Shown here: positions 42,857-52,837 of the stretch, piece after piece
How positions within the stretch are numbered: the stretch's first letter is position 1
Layout: every line of letters begins with the position of its first letter
From: Bacteroidota bacterium
GTDB lineage: Bacteria > Bacteroidota > Bacteroidia > Bacteroidales > JAIPAH01
Length of the DNA: 55,470 nt
Assembly: GCA_021767705.1 (NCBI GenBank)
Contig: JAASSU010000003.1
Location: 1-55,470, forward strand
Direction of reading: 5' to 3'
The notes under the pieces: generated by a model
What the model saw: only the letters and a program-made list of their open reading frames with translations
Databases searched by the model: none
What the model was told of the DNA's origin: nothing
Position numbers and translations under genes: made by a program

Positions 42857-42899
42857 CCGCCTCACAAAGGGGGCCGTTTATTATTTCTCATAAAGAAAT

Positions 42900-42936
42900 A
42901 GATTTCATTCAAGTGCATTTGAATGAAATCTTTTTT
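42900..42936 (+). terminator. Rho-independent terminator after the DUF4249 gene
   Basis: AGATTTCATTCAA (42900-42912) pairs perfectly with TTGAATGAAATCT (42919-42931) followed by T5. AT-rich but 13 bp long. The following ~220 bases hold only the dnaK upstream elements. Confidence 0.75.
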
Positions 42937-43068
42937 ATTTCTTCCCATAAAACAATCAGTGACAAACTACTTGATTTTCAGCTCCTGCACGCTACCTGGT
43001 TGTTATCATGACGTTTTGTCACCGCCCTGCAAAACATCCTGATAAAGGACAATCGTATTATGTCATAA

Positions 43069-43140
43069 TTTCATTAATGAAAGATTATTGGCCTTTGGCA
43101 CAATGATTGAAAACTAAAGTGCGAAATAAAAAATTCGCAA
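43069..43140 (+). promoter_or_regulatory. dnaK upstream region: palindrome, sigma-54-like element and hairpin
   Basis: TTTCATTAATGAAA (43069-43082) is a perfect 14-bp palindrome. TTGGCAC-AATGA-TTGAA (43096-43112) matches the sigma-54 pattern TGGCAC-N5-TTGC in all but one core base. TGCGAA-N8-TTCGCA (43121-43140) is an inverted repeat at or just after the predicted transcript start near 43122. No TAnnTTTG box was found here. Confidence 0.4.
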
Positions 43141-43156
43141 ATAAAAAATAAAAGAC

Positions 43157-45118
43157 ATGGGAAAAATAATAGGTATAGACCTTGGAACCACAAACTCTTG
43201 TGTTTCTGTTGTAGAAGGTAAAGAACCAATCGTCATAGAAAACAGTGAAGGTCGCAGGACGACCCCATCTATTGTGGCGTTTACAGACAATAACGAAAGA
43301 AAAGTAGGTGACCCTGCCAAGCGCCAGGCCATCACCAACCCTGAGCGTACTATATTCTCTATCAAGCGTTTCATGGGCGAAACTTTCGATAAAGTTGAAA
43401 GAGAAATTAACCGTGTATCATACAAAATCGTAAAAGGCGATAACAACACGCCAAGAGTTAAGATTGATGACAGAATGTACACACCACAGGAGATTTCTGC
43501 TATGACGCTTCAGAAAATGAAGAAAACAGCAGAAGATCACCTTGGTCAGGAAGTGACAGAAGCTGTGATTACCGTACCTGCTTACTTCAGCGACTCGCAG
43601 CGTCAGGCCACCAAAGAAGCCGGCGAAATTGCAGGCCTGCAGGTAAAGCGTATTATCAATGAGCCTACCGCAGCCGCACTGGCCTATGGCTTAGACAAAA
43701 AAGATAAAGACCAGCGCATTGCTGTTTACGACCTGGGTGGTGGTACTTTCGACATCTCTATCCTTGAATTGGGTGGTGGTGTTTTCGAAGTAAAATCAAC
43801 CAACGGTGATACCCACCTCGGTGGTGACGACTTCGACGAAGCGATTATAAACTGGCTGGCCGAAGAGTTTCTTAAAGATGAAAATATCGACCTTCGTAAA
43901 GACCCTATGGCTCTGCAGCGCCTGAAAGAAGCTGCCGAAAAGGCTAAGATTGAGCTTTCAAGCTCTACTTCTACCGAAATCAACCTGCCTTACATCATGC
44001 CTGTTGATGGCATTCCAAAACACTTGGTGCGCACATTGTCAAGAGCAAAATTTGAAGCATTGACCGACGACCTGGTGAAACGTACCATGGATCCGGTTAA
44101 GAAGGCATTGAGTGATGCAGGTTATTCGCCAAGCGATATCGATGAAGTTATCCTGGTGGGTGGCTCAACACGTATCCCGGCAATTCAATCATCGGTGGAA
44201 AACTACTTTGGCAAGAAGCCTTCTAAAGGAATTAACCCGGATGAGGTTGTTGCTGTAGGTGCGGCTATACAGGGTGCTATCATTGGTGGTGACTTCCAGC
44301 AGGACGACATCGTTCTTCTCGACGTAACACCTCTTTCACTCGGTATTGAAACTCTCGGTGGAGTGATGACCAAGCTGATTGAATCGAACACCACTATTCC
44401 GACGAAAAAGACTGAAACGTTCTCTACTGCTGCTGATAACCAGACATCGGTTGAAATCCACGTTCTTCAGGGTGAACGCCCGATGGCCAAAGACAACAAG
44501 AGCATCGGCCGGTTCCACCTCGACGGAATACCACCAGCACAGCGCGGTGTTCCTCAAATTGAAGTCACATTCGATATCGACAGTAACGGTATCATCCACG
44601 TTTCTGCCAAAGACAAGGGAACTGGTAAAGAGCAGAAAATCCGCATCGAAGCCAACTCTACTCTTAACGAGGATGAAATCAAGAAGATGAAAGAGGAAGC
44701 TAAGGCGAATGCTGAAGAAGACAAGAAAGCTAAAGAGAAGATTGATAAGCTGAACCAGGCTGACTCGCTCGTATTCCAGACCGAAAAGCAACTGAAAGAA
44801 TATGGCGACAAGCTTCCTGAAGATAAGAAGAAGCCTATCGAAGATGCTGTAGCCAAGCTGAAAGAAGCGCACAAAAACCAGGATGTTGATGCTATCGACA
44901 CCGCCATGGAAGAGCTGAACAAGCAATGGCAGGCTGCAAGCCAGGACCTTTACAACGCCCAGCAACAGGCCGGAGGCCAGGCTGATGCCGGACAAGATGG
45001 CGGCCAGCAATCCGGAGAACAGCAAAGCACCGGGCAAGCCTCTTCAGATAACAGTGACGATGAAGTTACTGATGTCGACTTCGAAGAAGTAAAAGATGAT
45101 GACAAAGACAAAAAATAG
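43157..45118 (+). CDS. dnaK: Molecular chaperone DnaK
   Basis: 653 residues, complete. '[18 protein letters not shown]', '[20 protein letters not shown]', '[17 protein letters not shown]' and '[14 protein letters not shown]' mark the ATPase domain; the substrate-binding domain ('[16 protein letters not shown]') and helical lid follow, with a Gln/Gly-rich linker and the acidic '[10 protein letters not shown]' tail. DnaK binds exposed hydrophobic segments in the cytoplasm with DnaJ and GrpE, neither of which is adjacent. Monocistronic, with a strong terminator behind it. Confidence 0.98.
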   Translation: MGKIIGIDLGTTNSCVSVVEGKEPIVIENSEGRRTTPSIVAFTDNNERKVGDPAKRQAITNPERTIFSIKRFMGETFDKVEREINRVSYKIVKGDNNTPRVKIDDRMYTPQEISAMTLQKMKKTAEDHLGQEVTEAVITVPAYFSDSQRQATKEAGEIAGLQVKRIINEPTAAALAYGLDKKDKDQRIAVYDLGGGTFDISILELGGGVFEVKSTNGDTHLGGDDFDEAIINWLAEEFLKDENIDLRKDPMALQRLKEAAEKAKIELSSSTSTEINLPYIMPVDGIPKHLVRTLSRAKFEALTDDLVKRTMDPVKKALSDAGYSPSDIDEVILVGGSTRIPAIQSSVENYFGKKPSKGINPDEVVAVGAAIQGAIIGGDFQQDDIVLLDVTPLSLGIETLGGVMTKLIESNTTIPTKKTETFSTAADNQTSVEIHVLQGERPMAKDNKSIGRFHLDGIPPAQRGVPQIEVTFDIDSNGIIHVSAKDKGTGKEQKIRIEANSTLNEDEIKKMKEEAKANAEEDKKAKEKIDKLNQADSLVFQTEKQLKEYGDKLPEDKKKPIEDAVAKLKEAHKNQDVDAIDTAMEELNKQWQAASQDLYNAQQQAGGQADAGQDGGQQSGEQQSTGQASSDNSDDEVTDVDFEEVKDDDKDKK

Positions 45119-45140
45119 TCTGATTGTTAGAAACTTGTTG

Positions 45141-45172
45141 AAAAAACCACCTCAAACCGGGGTGGTTTTTTT
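45141..45172 (+). terminator. Rho-independent terminator after dnaK
   Basis: AAAAAACCACC (45141-45151) pairs with GGTGGTTTTTT (45161-45171) around a 9-base loop. Confidence 0.88.
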
Positions 45173-45196
45173 GTATCTTTATAGGCCGTTTCTTTA

Positions 45197-45220
45197 ACAT
45201 TTCTTCATATTAAGAAATGT
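45197..45220. promoter_or_regulatory. Inverted repeat upstream of the triple choice-of-anchor protein gene
   Basis: ACATTTCTT (45197-45205) and AAGAAATGT (45212-45220), perfect, spaced by six bases. Its right half overlaps an imperfect -7 box, TGTATTTG (45218-45225). Could be an operator for the gene at 45279. Confidence 0.35.
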
Positions 45221-45278
45221 ATTTGCAAACTTATGTATATTAATTTTACACCAGATTTAAACCTAAAAAAATCGTTTT

Positions 45279-47663
45279 ATGATGAAAAAACTTACACTTT
45301 TAGCATTATTTGCAGGTCTGTTTGCTTTTGCAAACGCCCAAATACATGAAGAAACCTTTGATACCGATCTTGGATCATGGACCGGATACACTATTGTTGG
45401 CGACCAGGCCTGGGAATGGGCCGACTTTGGCGACCCTGCCGGATGCGCCAAGATGAGCGGCTATGACGGGAGCGCATTGGATAATGAAGACTGGCTCGTT
45501 TCACCGCAGATAGATTTATCAGCGGCTACGAATACCACACTTAATTTTCAGGAAGCCATCAACTATGGCGGCCCTATCGAAACGCAGCAAACCATTTGGG
45601 TTTCTACCGACTATAGTGGTTCAGGCGACCCGACCTCTGCCACATGGACAGAGCTCACAGTTACCGGTCGCGCGAGCGGTAGTAGCTGGGACTTTGTTTC
45701 AGTGGATGAAGTTGACCTCTCAGCTTACGACGGGGAAGCAAATTTTTTCATCGCAATGAAATATTTATCTGATACCGATGATGCTGCTACCTGGGAGCTG
45801 GATAACATTACTGTTGACCAGGCAAATGACGACCCAATGATTACTGTTACTTACCCAAATGGCGGAGAAGTTTATGAACAAGGTGACATGGTCGATATCA
45901 CATGGACCTCAGAAAATTTCACGGATAACGTGAAAATCGAACTTATGGGCACCGACAACGAAGTGATTGCCTCTTCTGTTGAAAACAATGGAACATACAC
46001 ATGGGAAATTGCTGCCGACCAGACGCCTGCTGACGATTACACCATCAAGATTTCTGATGCTGCCGATGGCGATCCCATGGATGTCTCTGACGCGACTTTT
46101 ACTATCGAAGAGATGAGTAATTACCTTTTCGAAGGAACTTTCGACAGCGACCTGAGTGGCTGGACTACCTTTAGCACCACAGGCGACCAGGCGTGGGAAT
46201 GGGCTGATTTCGGAAACCCTCCCGGCTCGGCAAAAATGAGTGGCTATGATGGCGGCGCACTTGATAACGAAGACTGGCTGATATCTTCAAATATTGACCT
46301 TTCTGCAGCTTCTAACGCAGTTCTTAACTTTGACGAAGCTATTAATTACGGTACCGGAAATATTGATGACGAGCAGGAAGTTTACGTTTCAACAGACTAT
46401 TCAGGATCAGGCGATCCTTCAGCTGCTTCATGGACAAAACTCACTGTGACTGGCCGCGCCAGTGGTGGTTCATGGGATTTTGTTCCTGTAGACGAAGTTG
46501 ATATTTCTGATTATGATGGCGAGGCGAATTTCTTTGTTGCTTTCAAATACACATCTACTGTTGATGGTGGAGCCGCCACTTGGGAGGTAGACAACGTTGT
46601 GGTAGAAAGCGCAATGTTCGAACCTTCTATCACTGTAACCTACCCCAATGGCGGAGAGGTATTTACGCAAGGTGAAACCGTTGATATCCAATGGGATTCT
46701 GAAGATTTCAGCGATAACGTTAAAATTGAACTGATGGGTAGCAGCAGCTTAGTAATTGCCGCCTCAACGGAAAACACAGGATCCTACAGCTGGGACATTC
46801 CCGCCGACCAAACACCGGCTGACGACTATACCATCAAAGTTTCTGATGCTGCCGATGGTGACCCAATGGATGTTTCTGATGCAGCTTTTACCATTGAGGA
46901 AACTGTTGATGCCGTTTTTGAAGGTACTTTTGATGCCGATTTAAGCGGCTGGACTGCCTTTAGTGCCAGTGGCGATTTGGAATGGTATTGGGACGAATAT
47001 GGTCTCCCTCCCGGATGTGCTGTGATGAGCGGATATGATGGCGGCGCACTCGACAACGAAGATTGGTTAATCACATCTGCTATCGACTTAACTGATGTAA
47101 GTGAAACCAAACTAAACTTCGACGAAGCCATTAACTATGGTACCGGAAATATCGACAACGAGCAGGAAGTATATGTTTCAACAGATTACTCCGGATCAGG
47201 GGATCCTTCATCTGCTACCTGGACAAAACTCACTGTTACCGGACGTGCCTCAGGAAGTAGCTGGGATTTTGTTTCTGTTGACGAAGTTGACCTCAGTGCC
47301 TACGATGATGAACCAACTGTTTACATCGCATTTGCCTATACTTCCACAACCGACGGTGCTGCCACATGGGAAGTTGACAACGTGATAGTAACAGGAAACA
47401 CAGGAACGGGTATCGACGAGCAGGATATTTCTGCCGAAGTGAGAGTTTATCCTAACCCTTCTGAAGGCTTTATTACCATTGCCTCAGACAAAATCAATAA
47501 TGCTGAATACACTGTATTTTCAGTAACAGGAGAAATGTTGCTGCAAGGAACTATCGAGGGCAACACAAAAACACTCAACCTGAGCAATGCAACAGAAGGC
47601 ATTTACACTATCAGAATTACCGAAGCAGACAAAACAGCAGTTAAAAGGGTAATTATTAAATAA
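45279..47663 (+). CDS. Secreted T9SS protein with three choice-of-anchor J and two Kre9-like domains
   Basis: 794 residues with a signal peptide (LLALFAGLFAFANA type). Three choice-of-anchor J domains (about 22-180, 280-440, 544-705; 'ETFDTDLGSW', 'GYDGGALDNEDWLI', 'WEVDNV') alternate with two Kre9/Knh1-like (Ser-Thr-rich) domains ('TYPNGGEVYEQGDMVDITW', 'DQTPADDYTIKISDAADGDP'). A T9SS type A signal ends it ('VRVYPNPSEGFITI', 'ATEGIYTIRI'). The domains are jelly-roll adhesion modules; no catalytic residues were recognised. The three J domains are closely similar at protein level, which shows recent internal duplication. Both ATG codons at 45279 and 45282 could start it. Confidence 0.87.
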   Translation: MMKKLTLLALFAGLFAFANAQIHEETFDTDLGSWTGYTIVGDQAWEWADFGDPAGCAKMSGYDGSALDNEDWLVSPQIDLSAATNTTLNFQEAINYGGPIETQQTIWVSTDYSGSGDPTSATWTELTVTGRASGSSWDFVSVDEVDLSAYDGEANFFIAMKYLSDTDDAATWELDNITVDQANDDPMITVTYPNGGEVYEQGDMVDITWTSENFTDNVKIELMGTDNEVIASSVENNGTYTWEIAADQTPADDYTIKISDAADGDPMDVSDATFTIEEMSNYLFEGTFDSDLSGWTTFSTTGDQAWEWADFGNPPGSAKMSGYDGGALDNEDWLISSNIDLSAASNAVLNFDEAINYGTGNIDDEQEVYVSTDYSGSGDPSAASWTKLTVTGRASGGSWDFVPVDEVDISDYDGEANFFVAFKYTSTVDGGAATWEVDNVVVESAMFEPSITVTYPNGGEVFTQGETVDIQWDSEDFSDNVKIELMGSSSLVIAASTENTGSYSWDIPADQTPADDYTIKVSDAADGDPMDVSDAAFTIEETVDAVFEGTFDADLSGWTAFSASGDLEWYWDEYGLPPGCAVMSGYDGGALDNEDWLITSAIDLTDVSETKLNFDEAINYGTGNIDNEQEVYVSTDYSGSGDPSSATWTKLTVTGRASGSSWDFVSVDEVDLSAYDDEPTVYIAFAYTSTTDGAATWEVDNVIVTGNTGTGIDEQDISAEVRVYPNPSEGFITIASDKINNAEYTVFSVTGEMLLQGTIEGNTKTLNLSNATEGIYTIRITEADKTAVKRVIIK

Positions 47664-47682
47664 GAGTAACTGATTTTATGAG

Positions 47683-47714
47683 AAAGGTCATTCCTTGCGG
47701 GATGGCCTTTTTTT
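47683..47714 (+). terminator. Rho-independent terminator
   Basis: AAAGGTCATTCC (47683-47694), loop TTGC, GGGATGGCCTTT (47699-47710): 12 pairs with two G-T, then T-run. The remaining 225 bases to the next gene hold only a weak AAATTTTG box (47905-47912). Confidence 0.85.
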
Positions 47715-47940
47715 ATTTTCCCAACTGAAATTATCCATCAGGCTTAATTAAAACTCAATAAAATACCTGAAAGGAAAACGTTTTGTGATATATCTGTGTC
47801 TGTTATTAGAATAAAGGCCTGAGTGAATCATCGTATTATAGAGTAATTACAATCACTTAATAAACAATTCAAAATTACTTTACATACAATCAGATTAATT
47901 TTTCAAATTTTGTACTCATTTTAAAACCTTAAAACTTGTT

Positions 47941-50900
47941 ATGAAGAAGACACTTACTTTTCTAATGTTAGTATTGACATTAGTTATTAATGGAAAATCA
48001 CAAATCATCAGTCAGTACATCGAAACTGATTCAGGAACAGAACCCAAAGGAATTGAAATCTGGAACAACACTTCCGGAACTTTGGATTTCAGCACAAACA
48101 ACCTTGTTATTGAAAAAGGCACCAATGGAGGGACTCCTTCAGAAGATTTTACCCTTGATGCAGGTACGCTGGACGCTGGTGACGTTATTGTTATTGGCAC
48201 CTCAAACCTTCAGGCTACTACTGAAGGAAATGGCTCTGTTTTTTATGATAAGTCATTTACCTTCAATGGTGATGACGCCCTCGTGGTAAAGTACGGTGGC
48301 ACTACTACAGACGTTTTTGGCGAGCCGGGAGTGGATCCGGGTTCAGAATGGGTTGGTAATGGTGTTAGCACGAAAAACCAAAATATTTCCTTGCTTGGCG
48401 GAATCAATTCAGGTGATACCGATGGCTGGAGCGATCCCAGCGGCAGGTTTGAAACAACAAGCACCACTCCTTCAGGAGCAAATGGCGACGAAGGATTTGG
48501 AATAGCTCCTGTTAGCGGAGGAAATGCGAACCCCGCAATCACCAATATTGAACATACTCCCTTAGCTCCAACCTCATCAGATGCCGTAACAGTAACAGCA
48601 GACATCACCGACAGTGATGGAACCATCCAGACAACAGAGTTGCACTGGGGCACAGAGTCAGGAAACCTGACCAACACCATCGGGATGTCTACAACCCGCG
48701 CCACTTACAGCACTGATTCACCAATCCCGGCGCAGGCTGATGGAACCACCGTTTATTACGAAGTATATGCACAGGACAATGATGGTGGAGAAAGTACTTC
48801 AACAGAAATGAGCTATGCTGTGGCTAATGCTTCCACCACTACGATCCCTTACAACAATGATTTTGCAGCAGGTTTTGATGATATTTACACTATCAGTGTT
48901 GCAGGACAAAATGTGTGGACTATTAACGATGAGTTTGCCAGAGGTAATGGATATAATGGTGATAACCCTGAAGAGGACTGGATGATCATTCCTGGTATAA
49001 ACCTTGACAACTACAGTAATGAAGTACTGACCTTTGAAACCAAGTATAAATATGGTTCAGAAGACGCTGACAATTATCTTAAACTCTTTTATTCAAACAA
49101 TTACAGTGGCATAGGCGATCCTACTTCCGCCGACTGGACTGAGTTAGCTTATACACAACCTACAAATGCTGACGAATGGATTGGTTCAGGAGATATTGAT
49201 TTGTCCGCCATCAGCGGCACATCTGTATATATCGGATTTAAGTATTATTCAACTGATGATGCTCGCCGCTGGGATGTGGATAACATCACTATTGAAGAAG
49301 TTTCCAACCTTTCGCCTGAAATTTCCAATCTGGAGTACACTCCACAAACCGTCACTTCTTCTGATGCCGTAGCAGTAACAGCAGACATCACCGACAGTGA
49401 CGGAACCATCCAAACAGCAGAACTGCACTGGGGTACTGAATCAGGGAATCTGACCAACACCATCGGGATGTCTACAACCCGTGCCAGTTACAGCACCGAT
49501 TCTCCGATACCGGCGCAAGCAGATGGAACTACGGTTTACTTCGAAGTTTACGCTCAGGACAATGGAGGCGCTGAAACCACCTCAACTGAAATGAGTTACA
49601 CAGTTACAGACCCGGCCACAGCTACACTGCCTTACCTGCAGCCATTCGACACTGATTTAGGTGAAATGTATACATACAGCCAGGTTGGTGATGAAACATG
49701 GGAATGGGGCAGCTTTGAGGATGATGAATACGCTGAAATGTCAGGTTATTCAGGTAGTGCACAGGAAAACATCGACTGGCTTATCACTCCAGCCTTTGAC
49801 TTCACAAGTGCACAAAACCTTACCTTAAACTTCGATGAGATTATCAATTATGGCACCGGAAACATTGATGACGAGCAGGAAGTACTGGTTTCAACAGATT
49901 ACAGTGGAATTGGTGATCCAACAACTGCTTCATGGACTGAGTTAACCGTTACAGGCCGTTCTGATGGAGGTTCCTGGGATTTCTTCTCTGTTGATGAAGT
50001 TGACCTTTCAGCTTATGAAGGAGAAAGCTCGGTTCACATAGCTTTCAGGTATACCTCTACAACAGGCGGTGCTGCTACCTGGCGTCCCGACAACATCCTC
50101 ATCGAAGAACAAACCCTCAACCCAAGCATCACCGTTAGCACACCCAACGGCGGCGAAAGCTGGGAGCAGGGCTCTTCTCAGGAAATTACCTGGACATCAA
50201 GCAACCTGACAGGAAACGTTAAAATCGACCTGGTTTCTTCCGAAACCACTACTCTTGCTGCCAGCACAGAAGATGACGGTACTTTCTCATGGGATATCCC
50301 GAACGACCAGACCATCGCCGACGATTACCTGGTTCGCATCACTTCCGTGGATAACGAAACGGTTTCAGATGTTTCGGATGCTACCTTTGCTATCACAGCT
50401 CCTGCCATTCCGGGCGAACTGGTGATTACGGAAATTATGTACAACCCACCGGAATCGGGCAACGACTCCCTGGAGTTTATCGAAATCTACAACTTTGGGG
50501 ATTTCGCTGTAAACCTGAACGGCTATTATTTCGATGCTGGTGTGGAATTTATTTTCCCCGATCACATCTTAAATGCCGGAGACTATGTTGTAGTAGCGAT
50601 TAATCAAACCGCCTTTGAGGATTTCTTTGGCACTTCAGCATTTGAATGGACCAACGGAGCCCTCAGCAATGGTGGCGAGGACATTATCCTGATGGACAGC
50701 GAAGGCACTGAAATTGATGCCGTAAGCTACAGTGACGCAGCCCCGTGGCCTGAAAACGCCGATGGCGACGGTCCTTCACTCACCCTTTGCGATCCGTCAA
50801 GCGACAACTCGCTGGGAGAAAACTGGATCGCTTCCACGGAATTTGCAGGACTTAATGATGAAGATATGCTCGTACTGGCCAAGCCCGGCGCTCCTTGCGG

Positions 50901-52191
50901 AACCGGCAACCTGGCAGCAGATTTCGATGCATTGGAAACGGAACTCAGTGTGGGTGGAACAGCTACATTCATCGACCTGACATCGGGTGGCCCGCAATAC
51001 TGGGAGTGGACTTTTGAAGGTGGAACGCCTGAAACCAGCAACACCCAGAATCCGGATAACATTGTTTACAACACCGCCGGCACTTATGATGTAACGCTCA
51101 CTGTTTACAACGAAAACGGTATGGACATCATCACAAAAGAAGACTTCATCACTGTTTATGATGCGCCGCAGGCTGATTTCACGTCGGACGTAACTACTAT
51201 TGCCGTTGATGGCGAGGTAATGTTTGAGGATGCCTCTACCGGCAACCCCACTTCGTGGGAGTGGACTTTTGAAGGCGGTACTCCGGCATCTTACACAGGA
51301 CAAACGCCTCCGGCCGTTGTTTACAGCGCCGAAGGAACTTACGATGTGACGCTTACCGTAAGCAACGAGCACGGAGAAACTACTGAGCTGAAGGAAGATT
51401 ACATTACTGTAACGCTTGAACCGGCCGCCAACTTCGAAGCTGCAGAAACCACACTGTTGGTAGGTGAAAGCACCACATTCACTGACCTTTCAAGTGGAGA
51501 GCCTGCTTCATGGGAGTGGACTTTTGAAGGGGGTGACCCGGCCACTTTCTCAGGACAGAATCCTCCGGCGGTTACTTACGACAGCGAAGGAACTTTTGAT
51601 GTGACGCTGGTTGTGAGCAACGACGTGGGCGAAAACACTCTTGTCCGCGAAGATTATATCGTAGTTGGATATGAACCGGAAGCCGATTTTGAAGCTACAC
51701 CGCTTACACTGCTCGAAGGACAAAGCGTTTCCTTTACGGATATGTCGAACAACAACCCGGAAAGCTGGAGCTGGACATTCAACGGCGGCTTACCGGCTGC
51801 TTCTTCAGCACAGAACCCGGTGGTGACCTACAACGATTTTGGAGTGTACGATGTAACACTGGAAGTTACCAACGAGTTTGGCTCTGACGCTGAAACAAAA
51901 ATCGAATACATTATTGTGAACGGAGTAGGTATAGAGCAGCTTTCGCTGGAAGAAGAGAAACTCATTGTTTATCCGAACCCGGCCATCGACATTGTCAATG
52001 TGCTTACGCTTCCGGATACTGAAGCACAGGTTCGCATCCTGTCAGCAATGGGTAAGCAAATCCTGACAAAGAAAATCTCAGATGAGAAAACCACACTGAA
52101 TGTTGGAAATCTTCCATCAGGAATCTACATTGTTGAAATGTTAGATACAACGATCGGTCAAAGAATTACCAAACGTTTAATTGTGAAATAA
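47941..52191 (+). CDS. Secreted multidomain T9SS protein: lamin-tail, Ig-like, choice-of-anchor J, Kre9 and four PKD domains
   Basis: 1416 residues with a signal peptide. Order: lamin-tail-like domain (about 20-185, 'GIEIWNNTSGTLDF'), Ig-like A (196-290), choice-of-anchor J (298-457), Ig-like B (459-555, near copy of A), choice-of-anchor J (560-722), Kre9-like (725-820, 'STPNGGESWEQGSSQEITW'), a second lamin-tail domain (822-985, 'LVITEIMYNPPESGNDSLEFIEIYN'), four PKD domains (about 990-1328, each with 'W-x-WTF-x-GG') and a T9SS signal ('LIVYPNPAIDIVNVL', 'LPSGIYIVEM'). A surface adhesin or matrix-binding role is inferred. A bidirectional terminator lies 17 bases after the stop. Confidence 0.87.
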   Translation: MKKTLTFLMLVLTLVINGKSQIISQYIETDSGTEPKGIEIWNNTSGTLDFSTNNLVIEKGTNGGTPSEDFTLDAGTLDAGDVIVIGTSNLQATTEGNGSVFYDKSFTFNGDDALVVKYGGTTTDVFGEPGVDPGSEWVGNGVSTKNQNISLLGGINSGDTDGWSDPSGRFETTSTTPSGANGDEGFGIAPVSGGNANPAITNIEHTPLAPTSSDAVTVTADITDSDGTIQTTELHWGTESGNLTNTIGMSTTRATYSTDSPIPAQADGTTVYYEVYAQDNDGGESTSTEMSYAVANASTTTIPYNNDFAAGFDDIYTISVAGQNVWTINDEFARGNGYNGDNPEEDWMIIPGINLDNYSNEVLTFETKYKYGSEDADNYLKLFYSNNYSGIGDPTSADWTELAYTQPTNADEWIGSGDIDLSAISGTSVYIGFKYYSTDDARRWDVDNITIEEVSNLSPEISNLEYTPQTVTSSDAVAVTADITDSDGTIQTAELHWGTESGNLTNTIGMSTTRASYSTDSPIPAQADGTTVYFEVYAQDNGGAETTSTEMSYTVTDPATATLPYLQPFDTDLGEMYTYSQVGDETWEWGSFEDDEYAEMSGYSGSAQENIDWLITPAFDFTSAQNLTLNFDEIINYGTGNIDDEQEVLVSTDYSGIGDPTTASWTELTVTGRSDGGSWDFFSVDEVDLSAYEGESSVHIAFRYTSTTGGAATWRPDNILIEEQTLNPSITVSTPNGGESWEQGSSQEITWTSSNLTGNVKIDLVSSETTTLAASTEDDGTFSWDIPNDQTIADDYLVRITSVDNETVSDVSDATFAITAPAIPGELVITEIMYNPPESGNDSLEFIEIYNFGDFAVNLNGYYFDAGVEFIFPDHILNAGDYVVVAINQTAFEDFFGTSAFEWTNGALSNGGEDIILMDSEGTEIDAVSYSDAAPWPENADGDGPSLTLCDPSSDNSLGENWIASTEFAGLNDEDMLVLAKPGAPCGTGNLAADFDALETELSVGGTATFIDLTSGGPQYWEWTFEGGTPETSNTQNPDNIVYNTAGTYDVTLTVYNENGMDIITKEDFITVYDAPQADFTSDVTTIAVDGEVMFEDASTGNPTSWEWTFEGGTPASYTGQTPPAVVYSAEGTYDVTLTVSNEHGETTELKEDYITVTLEPAANFEAAETTLLVGESTTFTDLSSGEPASWEWTFEGGDPATFSGQNPPAVTYDSEGTFDVTLVVSNDVGENTLVREDYIVVGYEPEADFEATPLTLLEGQSVSFTDMSNNNPESWSWTFNGGLPAASSAQNPVVTYNDFGVYDVTLEVTNEFGSDAETKIEYIIVNGVGIEQLSLEEEKLIVYPNPAIDIVNVLTLPDTEAQVRILSAMGKQILTKKISDEKTTLNVGNLPSGIYIVEMLDTTIGQRITKRLIVK

Positions 52192-52208
52192 AGCCTTAAG
52201 GGTAAAAC

Positions 52209-52245
52209 AAAAAAACCGCTGAAACGATTTTCAGCGGTTTTTTTG
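52209..52245. terminator. Bidirectional terminator between convergent genes
   Basis: A-run plus CCGCTGAAA (to 52224), loop CGAT, TTTCAGCGG plus T-run (52229-52245). The symmetric A and T tracts serve the T9SS gene on the plus strand and the 161-residue gene ending at 52256 on the minus strand. Confidence 0.9.
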
Positions 52246-52255
52246 TTTTTCGTAA

Positions 52256-52741
52256 TTATCGTTTTTCTACAAAACCTTGACTATCGGATTCTTTATACTC
52301 CTCCGACATTCCGGGAGTCGGCATAAAAAACTCGAGCTTTTGCCATGATTTAATATCTGTAAAAGCTTTTCTTTCCTCAAAAATCGGAGGCAGCCCCGGA
52401 GCAATATACTCTTTCGAATATACAATACCGTCTTTGGTAAAACGTATCGGAGAGGCAATGCCCCGGTATGTTTTGGCGATTTCAGCATAAACACCACGGC
52501 TCAGGTCAATGAGCATCACCGCTGTATGCGGGCCATGGTGAGGGTTGATTTCCAGCCATTTTTGTACCGCCAGAAAACGCGAGTCAGAACTCCACAGAAA
52601 GCTTTTCGAGAAATACTGATCTTTAATTAGCTGTCCGTTGACACGCAATCTGTAGAAAGAAGGTCCGAAACGGATATCTCCGATATACCTGAATGAAAGA
52701 TTATATTTACCATCCGGAGATGTGTTGCTTCTTTTGCTCAT
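52256..52741 (-). CDS. Hypothetical protein with PD40/WD-like segments
   Basis: 161 residues, not recognised. No signal peptide or membrane segment, so probably cytoplasmic. 'TSPDGKYNLSFRYIGDIRFGPSFYRL' and 'LWSSDSRFLAVQKWLEINPHHGPH' look like two propeller blades of the 'SPDGK...' type and 'AVMLIDLSRGVYAEIAKTYRG' like a third; too few for a closed propeller, so it may be part of a larger assembly or an unrelated beta fold. A perfect -7 box lies upstream. Convergent with the T9SS gene and downstream of the O-methyltransferase gene by 96 bases. Confidence 0.6.
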   Translation of the reverse strand: MSKRSNTSPDGKYNLSFRYIGDIRFGPSFYRLRVNGQLIKDQYFSKSFLWSSDSRFLAVQKWLEINPHHGPHTAVMLIDLSRGVYAEIAKTYRGIASPIRFTKDGIVYSKEYIAPGLPPIFEERKAFTDIKSWQKLEFFMPTPGMSEEYKESDSQGFVEKR

Positions 52742-52807
52742 GCTTTGGTAATTGCTTTATAAACTTTTACCATAAATGCACTAAAGCAACATTTTGTTCA
52801 AAAAAAC

Positions 52808-52815
52808 CAAACTTA
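52808..52815 (-). promoter_or_regulatory. -7 box of the 161-residue hypothetical gene
   Basis: TAAGTTTG on the minus strand, a perfect TAnnTTTG, giving a leader of about 60 bases. Confidence 0.4.
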
Positions 52816-52837
52816 AATTGTTAACAGCAACTGTTGA

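Noticed and set aside
44336..45037. A 233-codon frame on the minus strand inside dnaK
   Set aside because: It is antisense to a complete dnaK and reflects the codon bias of a highly expressed gene.
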